From Planctomycetales bacterium 4572_13 (GTDB taxonomy: Bacteria > Planctomycetota > Phycisphaerae > Sedimentisphaerales > Anaerohalosphaeraceae), in the NCBI GenBank assembly GCA_002084585.1, contig NBLM01000011.1, positions 1 through 36,772 on the forward strand: a stretch of DNA of 36,772 bases, given 5' to 3'. A program made the translations under genes and the position numbers. Below, one piece after another: positions 8,568 through 16,431 of this stretch (within the stretch, counting starts at the first letter, position 1; each line of letters begins with the position of its first letter). A model generated the notes under the pieces. It did no database searches, had not been told where the DNA came from, and saw only the letters and a list, made by a program, of their open reading frames with translations.

Positions 8568-8627
8568 AGGGTATTCCTTTCATACTCACTGGTATTGGTC
8601 TGTATTTTCTGTTTATCAAGGCACGCC

Positions 8628-8655
8628 ATTGTACAGGTTGCCCGGGAAAAAGCAA
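8628..8655 (-). promoter_or_regulatory. promoter for the THX gene
   Basis: On the minus strand TTGCTT (8655-8650) and TACAAT (8633-8628) are 16 bases apart. Initiation near 8620 would give a leader of about 50 bases before the ATG at 8567. Motif seen; activity inferred. Confidence 0.55.
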
Positions 8656-8759
8656 GCCCAAGTGCAAAATTGAGCGACAGATGGCCCAAAATACCCTCGA
8701 CGACCCACAAAAATGGCGGTAAAATAGCGAAATGATGCTTTTCAGGAAGAAATTGATCT

Positions 8760-9527
8760 ATGGAACCTAAAGACACACTCTATTCAGACTATCGTGAGCG
8801 GGTGGCGGATTTCGTGTTTGATGACGCTGTCGCGGCGGTCTTTGACGATATGATCCGGCGATCGGTGCCGGGCTATGCGACGGTGATCGCAATGACCAAG
8901 GTCTTTGCCGAGCAGTATGCAGCACAGGCGGGGAGTGTCTGTTATGATCTGGGCTGCTCGCTGGGGGCGTCTGCGCTGGCGATGCGGAAGGGGATTATTT
9001 GCCCCGGATGCAGGATCATCGCGGTGGATAATTCGGCTCAGATGGTCAAACGATGCACCGAGATCGTGGCTTTGGACAAAGGCATCGTGCCGGTGGAAGT
9101 TTTTCAGGCCGATATCCGGGATGTGCCAATCAAAAAGGCCTCGGTGGTTGTGATGAATTTCACCTTACAATTTTTGTCACCCGACCAGCGGGACGCGATG
9201 ATCCAAAAAATTTACGACGGTCTCCGTCCCGGCGGCGTGTTACTACTAAGTGAAAAGATCACCTTTGAGGATGCTGACAAACAGGCGTTCGAAACCGATA
9301 TGCACCACGAGTTCAAAAAGCTGATGGGTTACAGTGATCTGGAGGTTGCCCAGAAACGAAAATCTCTCGAAAAGGTTCTCTTGCCGGAAACATTGGAAGC
9401 TCACAAAAACCGCCTAAAAAAATCCGGCTTCGCAAAAACCCACCTCTGGTTTCAGTGCTTTAACTTTATGTCATTAGCCGCGTTTAAGGAATCAACAACA
9501 GCGGAGCGGCGCAAGCCGCCCGGTTGA
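8760..9527 (+). CDS. cmoA: carboxy-S-adenosyl-L-methionine synthase
   Basis: CmoA converts S-adenosylmethionine and prephenate to carboxy-SAM, which CmoB uses to make the wobble base 5-oxyacetyluridine in tRNA. Recognisable segments in order: KDTLYSD at the N-terminus, the SAM-binding VCYDLGCSLGAS, IIAVDNSAQMVKRC, VVMNFTLQFL, LLLSEKITFED, MHHEFKKLMGYSDLE, QKRKSLEKVLLPET and LWFQCFNF. Ordinary family members end soon after that last motif; here about 13 more residues (KESTTAERRKPPG) are read from a palindromic repeat at 9501-9522, so the C-terminus appears to have been extended by the repeat. ATG 8760 follows CAGGAAGAA. No cmoB is present in the window. Divergent from the THX gene. Confidence 0.93.
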   Translation: MEPKDTLYSDYRERVADFVFDDAVAAVFDDMIRRSVPGYATVIAMTKVFAEQYAAQAGSVCYDLGCSLGASALAMRKGIICPGCRIIAVDNSAQMVKRCTEIVALDKGIVPVEVFQADIRDVPIKKASVVVMNFTLQFLSPDQRDAMIQKIYDGLRPGGVLLLSEKITFEDADKQAFETDMHHEFKKLMGYSDLEVAQKRKSLEKVLLPETLEAHKNRLKKSGFAKTHLWFQCFNFMSLAAFKESTTAERRKPPG

Positions 9528-9638
9528 GCATGTCCCCAAAGCGAGCAAAAAATCAGAAATCAGACGCACCGGAACAGAGAGTTGGTTTTTTGTCTTTGTA
9601 TTAGGGCATCATCGGGCGGCTTGCGCTGCCGCGTTTTT
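9501..9638 (+). repeat. inverted repeat ending in a terminator, downstream of cmoA
   Basis: The left arm (9501-9522) overlaps the end of cmoA and the right arm is 9613-9632; read in the opposite direction the right arm is GCGGCAGCGCAAGCCGCCCG, and 14 bases (GCGCAAGCCGCCCG) match the left arm exactly. Within the right arm GCGGC-TTGCGCT-GCCGC forms a small stem followed by GTTTTTG, so it can also serve as the cmoA terminator. The form (GC-rich, palindromic, intergenic, spilling into a coding end) is like REP elements. Confidence 0.6.
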
Positions 9639-9682
9639 GTGCGGGCGGGACGGGCGCGTTGCTATGTGCTCTCATTTTTTAT

Positions 9683-9710
9683 TTGACTTGTGTGGGGTTT
9701 TGGGTAAACT
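9683..9710 (+). promoter_or_regulatory. promoter for the etfBA-acyl-CoA dehydrogenase operon
   Basis: TTGACT (9683-9688) and TAAACT (9705-9710) with a 16-base spacer. Initiation near 9717 means the upstream in-frame start at 9659 cannot be used. Confidence 0.6.
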
Positions 9711-9766
9711 ACAGGGTCTTTATATTGGCAATAATCATGGATTTTGACACTCATGGAGATCGTATA

Positions 9767-10654
9767 GTGGGATATAATTGTGTAGTGTTAGTTAAGCAAG
9801 TACCGGACACCAAACGGGTTACGGGGCAGGCGATGAATGATGACGGCACGGTGAACCGCGCGGCGCTTCCGGCGATTTTCAACCCCGAAGACCTCAATTC
9901 GCTGGAATTGGCATTGGATATCAAGGACCAATTTGGCGGTACTGTTACCGTAATGACGATGGGTTTGCCGACAGCAACGGATGTTTTGCGGGCGGGGATG
10001 TATCGCGGGGCCGATCAGGCGATTCTGGTGACGGATCGTCGGTGTGCGGCCTCAGATACCTTAGCGACCAGCTACATTCTCAGTTGCGGCGTCAAAAAAC
10101 TCAACCCCGATATCGTCCTCTGCGGCCGTCAGGCCATTGATGGCGACACAGCACAGGTCGGCCCGCAGCTTGCCGAAAAACTCTCGATGCCGCAGATTAC
10201 CTATGCTGAAAACCTCGTCTCGCTGGACGGTGAAACGATTGTCATCAAACGCAATCTGGGCAATGGCTGGCAGGAAGTTAAGGGCCAGTTGCCGGTACTG
10301 TTGACCGTACTGGACACCGCCAACGAGCCGCGTGTGCCGCGGGCAAAACAGATGATGAAATGCAAGGCCGCCAGGTGTCGTATGGAAGTTGAAAAAGCCG
10401 CCAAGGAAGACGATTCAATCGATGTCGATGCGGTCTGTAGCGACCTGGAGGCAAAGGGACTGCTGATTAGACAGTGGGATCTTGATTTTTTAGGGGCGGA
10501 TATGCAATGGTGCGGCCGGGACGGTTCGCCAACAAAAGTGCATCGCATCCAGAGTGTGGTGTTGGCCGCGAAAGAATCTAAGGAAGTCGAGCCAACTCAA
10601 GATGCGGTAGAGACAATGGTTCACGAATTGATAGAAGATCATACGATCGGTTAA
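9767..10654 (+). CDS. etfB: electron transfer flavoprotein, beta subunit
   Basis: EtfB binds AMP or, in bifurcating enzymes, a second FAD, and with EtfA passes electrons from acyl-CoA dehydrogenases to the next carrier. The N-terminus CVVLVKQVPDTKRV, then FNPEDLNSLELAL, GADQAILVTD, and the conserved LCGRQAIDGDTAQVGPQLAE identify it. I choose GTG 9767 (295 residues): GGAGA lies 7 bases upstream and family members begin about here. ATG 9737 has no binding site and 9659 is upstream of the promoter. etfA follows after 51 bases and the acyl-CoA dehydrogenase after that, so the three are one operon. I cannot tell from sequence alone whether the complex bifurcates. Confidence 0.94.
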   Translation: MGYNCVVLVKQVPDTKRVTGQAMNDDGTVNRAALPAIFNPEDLNSLELALDIKDQFGGTVTVMTMGLPTATDVLRAGMYRGADQAILVTDRRCAASDTLATSYILSCGVKKLNPDIVLCGRQAIDGDTAQVGPQLAEKLSMPQITYAENLVSLDGETIVIKRNLGNGWQEVKGQLPVLLTVLDTANEPRVPRAKQMMKCKAARCRMEVEKAAKEDDSIDVDAVCSDLEAKGLLIRQWDLDFLGADMQWCGRDGSPTKVHRIQSVVLAAKESKEVEPTQDAVETMVHELIEDHTIG

Positions 10655-10705
10655 TGACGATAGACGAAAAAGTCCTTTGGGTGACAGGATGACAAGGAAG
10701 ACGAA

Positions 10706-11734
10706 ATGATTGAAGTTAATAAACAGGGAGAAGTTTGGGTTTTTGCAGAACAGCGCGGGGGCAAGATCGAAGAGACGCCGCTGGAACTGATGAGCAAGGG
10801 CCGTGAACTGGCCGACACACTCAAGATGCCGCTGGCGGCGGTTCTGCTGGGTGATAAGGTCGGTGGTTTAACCGAGCAACTGGCAAGCTACGGTGCTGAC
10901 AAGGTGTATGTGGTAGAGCATCCGTTACTGGAACACTATCAGGCCAGCAGTTACGCCAAGGTCATCGACGAATTAATCCACGAATATGCGCCGCAGATCG
11001 TTTTGTTTGGAGCAACGCCGTGCGGCCGCGACTTAGCGCCGCGCGTGGCCAGTTCTGTTAAGGCCGGCCTGACGGCGGATTGCACAGATCTTCAAATCGG
11101 CAACCATCACATCAAAAAAACCGATACGACCTATGAGAATTTACTGTTTCAGGTGCGTCCGGCGTTTGGCGGAAATATCATCGCGACGATTATCAATTAC
11201 GACCGCTGGCCGCAGATGGCGACCGTGCGAGAGGGCGTGATGCCGATGCCCGAACCGGATGCCGCTCGCAAGGCGGAGGTCGTCAAAAAGACGGTCCATT
11301 TGTCCCAGACCGATTTGGTCATTGAGATTCTCTCCGAACACTTGCAGGCCAAAAAAGTCGATCTGAAAGCTTCCCGCGTTATCGTTGCCGGCGGGGCGGG
11401 CGTAGGCAGTAAAGATAAATTTAAGCTCGTCTGGGATTTGGCCCATTGTCTGGGCGGTGCGCCCGGTGCGACCCGTGCGGCGATTGATCTTGGATTTATC
11501 GACAGCGACCACCAGATAGGCCAGACCGGCACGACCGTTCGTCCGAGTCTTTATATTGCGGTCGGTATCAGCGGGGCCATCCAGCATCAGGCGGGGATGG
11601 CGGACAGCCAGAAGATTATCGCGATCAACAATGATCCTGATGCGCCAATTTTTGGCGTGGCCCATTACAAGATTGTGGGCGATTTGAATGAAGTGATGCC
11701 GATGATGATTAAGGCGATTAAAGAAAAAGTGTAG
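10706..11734 (+). CDS. etfA: electron transfer flavoprotein, alpha subunit
   Basis: EtfA carries the FAD of the heterodimer. The N-terminal half has the EtfAB fold (VLFGATPCGRDLAPRVASSV); the C-terminal half, from about residue 225, is the FAD-binding domain: VIVAGGAGVGSKDKFKL, GATRAAIDLGF, GQTGTTVRPSLYIAVGISG and AIQHQAGM. The length of 342 residues is close to the family's norm. The family's usual GQTGKTV has Thr in place of Lys here, a small oddity near the FAD. AGGAAG lies 6 bases before the ATG. Operon: etfB upstream, acyl-CoA dehydrogenase 34 bases downstream. Confidence 0.95.
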   Translation: MIEVNKQGEVWVFAEQRGGKIEETPLELMSKGRELADTLKMPLAAVLLGDKVGGLTEQLASYGADKVYVVEHPLLEHYQASSYAKVIDELIHEYAPQIVLFGATPCGRDLAPRVASSVKAGLTADCTDLQIGNHHIKKTDTTYENLLFQVRPAFGGNIIATIINYDRWPQMATVREGVMPMPEPDAARKAEVVKKTVHLSQTDLVIEILSEHLQAKKVDLKASRVIVAGGAGVGSKDKFKLVWDLAHCLGGAPGATRAAIDLGFIDSDHQIGQTGTTVRPSLYIAVGISGAIQHQAGMADSQKIIAINNDPDAPIFGVAHYKIVGDLNEVMPMMIKAIKEKV

Positions 11735-11768
11735 CGGGAATAAAACCCGAATTTAGGGATGATTGAAA

Positions 11769-13568
11769 ATGGGAAATTTCTATACAGACAATGATGATAT
11801 TCAATTTTTGTTCCGGCATCTGAACCTTGAAAAGGTTGCGGGTTTGCAGGAAGAAAATTTCAAGCATGCCGGTCAGTTCGATATCGCTCCGGCCAATGCG
11901 GATGAGGCGATTACCAATTACGATATGGTGCTGGATTCGATTGGCCGGCTCAGTGCAGACTTTATCGATCCTCGCAGCGAAGGGATCGACCGCGAGGGCA
12001 ATACGCTAAACGAAGACGGCACAGTAACCTACGCCAAAGGCATCGCGGAATCGATGGAGGCACTGGCAAAGGCCGATGTGATGGGCTTTACACTGCCGCA
12101 TCGTTTTGGCGGGCTGAATTTTCCCTGTCTGATTTATTCGATGGCCATCGAGATCGTCTCCCGTGCGGATGCTTCGCTGATGAATATTTTTGGCTTGCAG
12201 GGCATTGCCGAAACGATCAACTTTTTTGCTGATGAGGAGATTAAACAGCATTACCTGCCGGATTTTGCCGATGGCAAAGTAACCGGGGCCATGGTATTGA
12301 CCGAGCCGGATGCTGGCTCCGATTTGCAGGCCTGTAACCTGCGGGCATTTCAGGATGACGATGGCAACTGGCTTCTTCACGGAGTCAAGCGGTTCATCAC
12401 CAATGGTTGCGGCGAAGTTTTGCTGGTGCTGTCCCGCTCGGAAGAACGCACCGGCGGTCTGGGTCTGAGCTTGTTCGTCTGTGATCGCGGCCCCACCGTA
12501 ACAGTGCGCCGCCTGGAAGACAAATTGGGTATCCACGGTTCGCCGACCTGTGAACTGTTCTTTGATAATACACCGTGCCAACTCATAGGTGAGCGCCAGC
12601 GCGGCTTGGTAACCTATGTGATGAGCTTAATGAACGGCGCCCGCATCGGCATCGCCGGTCAGTCGATGGGGCTTGCCGAGGCGACTTACCGCATCGCGCG
12701 GGATTATGCCGCCAGTCGTGAGCAGTTTGGTGTACCGATTGAAAAATTGCCCGCCGTTCGCGATATGGTGATTGACATGAAGACCCGTATCGAGGCCGGT
12801 CGGACACTGTTGTACGAAACCGGATGGATCGTGGATCACGAAATCGGCCTGAACAAGATCATCGACAACGCTGAGGACAAGGATACTAAAAAGGCCGCTA
12901 AGAAAGAGCTGAAATTCATCAAACGGCTGGGCGGAATGATGACGCCGATGAGCAAGTATTTTTGCTCTGAAATGTCCAATACTGTCTCCTACGATGCGAT
13001 TCAGGTGCTTGGCGGAAGCGGCTACATGCGGGATTATGCCTGCGAGCGATACGCACGCGATGCCCGCATCACGACGATCTACGAAGGCACCAGCCAGTTG
13101 CAGGTGGTCGCGGCCGTTCGCGGTGTCTGTGGCGGAACCTGCGAGAAATATCTGGTCCAATTGGCCGCCAGAGAATATGCCGACAGCGTACAGGACTTAG
13201 TGGCGTTGTTGAAAGAAGGCACCGAAACACTGCTCGAATGTGCGAAGTTCGCGAAAGGACAGGGCATTGACTATATGGATCTCTATGGCCGTCAGTTAGT
13301 GGATATCGCGATTGCCCTGATCGACGGCTACCTGTTCTGTGGACAGGCCTCCAGCAAGGTCGATATGGAAGTGGCGGTTGCGGATAACGGCGATGCTGAG
13401 GTGCCCAAGACCATTCCAATGACCCAACGCAAGGAAATCCTCGCCCGCCGGTATGTAACCCGCAACGCGACTTTGATCAAGAAGCTGTCCGAAGAAATCC
13501 TCTCCGGCGACAAAACCACTTTCAAAGATTACGAAGCCCTAATCGGACCGGTCCCGGAGATCGCGTAA
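11769..13568 (+). CDS. acyl-CoA dehydrogenase, long (about 600-residue) type
   Basis: This flavoenzyme introduces the alpha-beta double bond in an acyl-CoA and passes electrons to EtfAB. Motifs in order: MVLTEPDAGSDLQA (FAD contact), FITNGCG, GIHGSPTCELFFDN, GARIGIAGQSMGLAEATYRIA, ASREQFGVPI, IQVLGGSGYMRDYACERYARDARI and YEGTSQLQ, whose Glu439 is at the usual catalytic-base position. After it come about 160 residues, the C-terminal extension typical of the 600-residue subfamily, instead of the end near residue 380 of the short type. ATG 11769 (599 residues) is chosen because AGGGA at 11755-11759 is 9 bases away; a TTG at 11763 would be too close. Substrate chain length cannot be read from sequence. 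Ends just before a strong terminator. Confidence 0.94.
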   Translation: MGNFYTDNDDIQFLFRHLNLEKVAGLQEENFKHAGQFDIAPANADEAITNYDMVLDSIGRLSADFIDPRSEGIDREGNTLNEDGTVTYAKGIAESMEALAKADVMGFTLPHRFGGLNFPCLIYSMAIEIVSRADASLMNIFGLQGIAETINFFADEEIKQHYLPDFADGKVTGAMVLTEPDAGSDLQACNLRAFQDDDGNWLLHGVKRFITNGCGEVLLVLSRSEERTGGLGLSLFVCDRGPTVTVRRLEDKLGIHGSPTCELFFDNTPCQLIGERQRGLVTYVMSLMNGARIGIAGQSMGLAEATYRIARDYAASREQFGVPIEKLPAVRDMVIDMKTRIEAGRTLLYETGWIVDHEIGLNKIIDNAEDKDTKKAAKKELKFIKRLGGMMTPMSKYFCSEMSNTVSYDAIQVLGGSGYMRDYACERYARDARITTIYEGTSQLQVVAAVRGVCGGTCEKYLVQLAAREYADSVQDLVALLKEGTETLLECAKFAKGQGIDYMDLYGRQLVDIAIALIDGYLFCGQASSKVDMEVAVADNGDAEVPKTIPMTQRKEILARRYVTRNATLIKKLSEEILSGDKTTFKDYEALIGPVPEIA

Positions 13569-13575
13569 AACAGAA

Positions 13576-13603
13576 TTGTAAAAATATCGATAAATGCTAC
13601 AAT
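13576..13603 (+). promoter_or_regulatory. promoter for the HAD gene, abutting the etf terminator
   Basis: TTGTAA (13576-13581) and TACAAT (13598-13603), 16 bases apart. The last base of the -10 box is the first base of the terminator stem, so initiation near 13610 would fall inside the stem; see findings. Confidence 0.55.
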
Positions 13604-13631
13604 AAAAGCCCCGATCAACTCGGGGCTTTTA
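13603..13631. terminator. rho-independent terminator after acyl-CoA dehydrogenase
   Basis: TAAAAGCCCCGA (13603-13614) pairs perfectly with TCGGGGCTTTTA (13620-13631) around a TCAAC loop. The T-run is the right-hand end of the stem, and the A-run on the left makes the structure work in both directions. It ends the etfBA-dehydrogenase operon, 34 bases after its stop codon. Confidence 0.9.
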
Positions 13632-13659
13632 TATGGTACAGTGGAAAGCAAGGATACAT

Positions 13660-14343
13660 ATGCTGAAAGCAGTGATATTTGATTTTGACGGGGTGATTGC
13701 TGATTCGGAGGCATTGCATTATGAGGCGCTGGACGCGGTGTTTAAGCGGTATGGTGTCGATGTGCCGAAAGAGGTTCATTGGGACAAGTATCTTGGCTAT
13801 TCAGATCGTGAGAATATCGAGGCGGTCAATGTCGATTATGGGATGGAATGGGATAATGCCAAGGTGCAGGTACTAATCGACGAGAAAAAAGTCGTGTTTG
13901 ATGAGCTTGTCACAAGCGGTTCGATTATTATCGATGGTGTGGCGACATTCATTCAGCGGTTGATTGATGGCGGCATTCGCCGGGCGATTTGCTCCGGCGC
14001 GCTGCGGAGTGATATTGGCCTGATGTTGGCCGGGGCCGATTTTAAGGATGCGTTTGAGGTAATTGTCGCCGCCGACGATGTGACACACGGAAAGCCCGAC
14101 CCGGAAGGATACCTGTTGGCCTTGAGCCAACTCAACAAAAAAGCTGCTGCTTTGATCCAGCCGAACCAATGTGTTGTTATCGAGGATTCTCACTGGGGTC
14201 TGGAAGCCGCCGCGGCGGCCGGAATGAATCCAATTGCGGTAACGAATACCTATTCCCGGGGTGAATTGGCCCAAGAGGGGCGAAAAGTCATTGATCGACT
14301 GGATGAGTTGACAATGGCTGATTTGTCTGACCTCTGCGGGTGA
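13660..14343 (+). CDS. HAD-superfamily phosphatase (beta-phosphoglucomutase/phosphoglycolate phosphatase type)
   Basis: A 227-residue HAD subfamily IA hydrolase. Motif I is FDFDGVIADSE with both aspartates, motif II is the serine in ICSGAL, motif III the lysine in HGKPDPEGYL, and motif IV is VIEDSHWGLEAAAAAGM. A helical cap domain lies between motifs I and II. Such enzymes dephosphorylate small sugars, phosphoglycolate or similar, or act as phosphomutases; the substrate is not evident. ATG 13660 is chosen: AAGGA ends 5 bases before it, whereas the in-frame ATG at 13633 is hard against the terminator stem. It has its own promoter and is followed by 265 bases before dnaG. Confidence 0.88.
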   Translation: MLKAVIFDFDGVIADSEALHYEALDAVFKRYGVDVPKEVHWDKYLGYSDRENIEAVNVDYGMEWDNAKVQVLIDEKKVVFDELVTSGSIIIDGVATFIQRLIDGGIRRAICSGALRSDIGLMLAGADFKDAFEVIVAADDVTHGKPDPEGYLLALSQLNKKAAALIQPNQCVVIEDSHWGLEAAAAAGMNPIAVTNTYSRGELAQEGRKVIDRLDELTMADLSDLCG

Positions 14344-14440
14344 ATTTGATGTATCATACCCACCTGTCCTTTTGGTTAAGTGTCCAACACTTTAATAGAT
14401 AGCGTTTTTCTGTGCTGAAAACACTATTTTAGTCCTCAAC

Positions 14441-14468
14441 TTGACTTTTTGACCTCTTCTTCTATACT
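14441..14468 (+). promoter_or_regulatory. promoter for dnaG-rpoD
   Basis: TTGACT (14441-14446) and TATACT (14463-14468), 16 bases apart, the clearest promoter in the 265-base gap after the HAD gene. Initiation near 14475 gives a leader of about 130 bases. A small palindrome AAGTGT-CCA-ACACTT (14378-14392) lies upstream, without a T-run. Nothing else is recognised in the gap. Confidence 0.65.
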
Positions 14469-14608
14469 CTACTGTCTATTCGTTTTTATTGAACGCCGGA
14501 GAGCGTACATCGTCAACAAAAAACTTACAAGCAAATCACTGGTTGCTTTGAGTTTATAAGAAGATTAAAGATACCTCTTAAGAAGAGGCCAAACACCGCG
14601 GAGTCATT

Positions 14609-16417
14609 TTGGCTGGTAAGTGGGATTACAATCTAATCAGCCGGATTCAACAGGCCAATGACATTGTCGATGTCATTTCCGAGCATTTGAATCTGGAAAA
14701 AAAGGGCAAGGAAATGGTTGGATTGTGTCCGTTCCATACCGACCATAAGCCCAGTATGTTTGTCAGCCCTGTCAAGCAGATATTTAAATGCTTTGCGTGC
14801 GGTGCCGGCGGCGATGTGCTGAAATTTGTCCAGATGAGGGAGAACCTGACATTCCCCGAAACGGTCCGGCGTCTCGCTCAACGGGCCGGGATTGAGATTG
14901 AACCGCCTCGGCGACGCAGTGATGGCCCCGAAGGCGAGCAACTCGACTCGTCAAAATTGGAAAAGATAAACGCCTGGGCGTTAAAAAATTGGGTCGAAAA
15001 TTTATGGCATCCCGAAACGGGGGCCGCGGTACGAAAATATATAACGGATCGGGGGCTGTCCGAGGATCTCGCTCGAAAATGGCAGCTTGGTTTCGCAGCT
15101 GACACTTGGGATGACCTGACTTCAAAGGCCGCTCATAAAAATGATGCTGCTAAATATCTGACGCAGGCGGGTCTGGCGGTCCAGCGGGAGCAGGGCGGCT
15201 GTTACGATAAATTTCGTAATCGTCTGATGTTTCCGATTATGGATGTAACCGGCCGCGTCATTGGTTTTGGCGGGCGAACGCTCGGTGATGATCCGGCTAA
15301 GTATATGAACTCCCCGGCGACGGTGTTGTTTGACAAGAGCCATTCGCTTTACGGCTTGTATCAGTCGCGGCAGGCGATTTCGCAGAGTGGTACGGCGGTG
15401 GTTGTTGAGGGCTATACCGATGTGATGATGGCGCATCAGTTTGGGGTTGAAAATGTTGTCGCCGCGTTGGGGACGAGTTTAACCAACGGCCACGCGAGGA
15501 TACTCCGGCGGTATGCTAAACGCATTGTGCTGATTTTCGACAGTGATGTCGCCGGCAAGGCCGCCGCTGACAGAGCGATGGAGGTTTGTCTCGAACAAAA
15601 AATTGATGTTCGGCTTGCCTTTGCGCCGAATGGTAAAGATCCGTGTGATTATTTGCTCGAAGCCGGTACCGAGGCATTTAAGGATTTGATTGATACTGCG
15701 GAAGATGTGCTGGAGTTCAAATGGAGCGTGCTGAACGAGCAGCTTGAAGGCGGCCAAAACCTGTCGGATCGTACCGAAGCGATTCGAAGGTTCCTGCAGA
15801 CAGCGGCTCTGGCGCTACAATCTCGGCAGATGGATTCGGTTAGCCGGACGGTTGTGCTGGGGCGGCTCAGTGAATTGCTGGGGATTTCCGTCAGCCGCGT
15901 TGAGCAGGAAATCGCCATGATTCTAAAGAAAAAACGCCGCCGTCCGCAATCGAATGATGAAGACGCGCAGGCGACGCAGGATTTTGAAGAGCGACAAGAT
16001 TTGGTTTCAAAGGCGCAGCGAGAGATTTTAGAGACCGTATTGGCCCATCCCGATTGTTTTCCGCGAGTTTCGGAACGGGTTTCAGCGGGTGATTTTGGGC
16101 CGAATGAAGCGTTAAGAGAGTTGGCTCAGGCCATTTATGGGCTTTTTGCGGAGGGTATTCCGTTGCAGTTGTCGCAGTTGTACAGCCGTGTCGAATCTGC
16201 CGCTGCCGCCAATTTGCTAACGGAGTTGCAAACGGCCGTGGAACAAAAAACGAACCTGTTGAGTCAACTGGATGGTGCCCTTGCAGCACTGGAAAACCGC
16301 ACACACAGTCGCCGGATTCAGTTACTCAAGCAAGGTATGGATAAAGACAATGAACTAAAACAGATGCTTAGTCAAATTGCCCAAAAGGGGCCAAATTTGA
16401 GAAATGCAGGAATTTAA
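14609..16417 (+). CDS. dnaG: DNA primase
   Basis: DnaG makes the RNA primers for replication. The N-terminal zinc-binding domain has Cys40 and His43 (LCPFH) and Cys61 and Cys64 (FKCFACGAGGD). The catalytic core follows, with FPIMDVTGRVIGFGGR and KYMNSPAT, then the TOPRIM metal site with VVVEGYTDVMMAHQ and FDSDVAGKAAADRA. The last part (from about residue 440) is a helical helicase-interacting domain. At 602 residues it has normal length. The start is a TTG with GGAG (14600-14603) five bases upstream and no nearby in-frame ATG. rpoD follows after 14 bases, as in the macromolecular synthesis operon, but there is no rpsU. Confidence 0.96.
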   Translation: MAGKWDYNLISRIQQANDIVDVISEHLNLEKKGKEMVGLCPFHTDHKPSMFVSPVKQIFKCFACGAGGDVLKFVQMRENLTFPETVRRLAQRAGIEIEPPRRRSDGPEGEQLDSSKLEKINAWALKNWVENLWHPETGAAVRKYITDRGLSEDLARKWQLGFAADTWDDLTSKAAHKNDAAKYLTQAGLAVQREQGGCYDKFRNRLMFPIMDVTGRVIGFGGRTLGDDPAKYMNSPATVLFDKSHSLYGLYQSRQAISQSGTAVVVEGYTDVMMAHQFGVENVVAALGTSLTNGHARILRRYAKRIVLIFDSDVAGKAAADRAMEVCLEQKIDVRLAFAPNGKDPCDYLLEAGTEAFKDLIDTAEDVLEFKWSVLNEQLEGGQNLSDRTEAIRRFLQTAALALQSRQMDSVSRTVVLGRLSELLGISVSRVEQEIAMILKKKRRRPQSNDEDAQATQDFEERQDLVSKAQREILETVLAHPDCFPRVSERVSAGDFGPNEALRELAQAIYGLFAEGIPLQLSQLYSRVESAAAANLLTELQTAVEQKTNLLSQLDGALAALENRTHSRRIQLLKQGMDKDNELKQMLSQIAQKGPNLRNAGI

Positions 16418-16431
16418 GGACTTGTAAATAA

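Noticed and set aside
8303-8776. 157-codon minus-strand frame over the THX region
   Set aside because: The THX gene in another frame has promoter, binding site and family match; this frame has none and runs upstream of the promoter.
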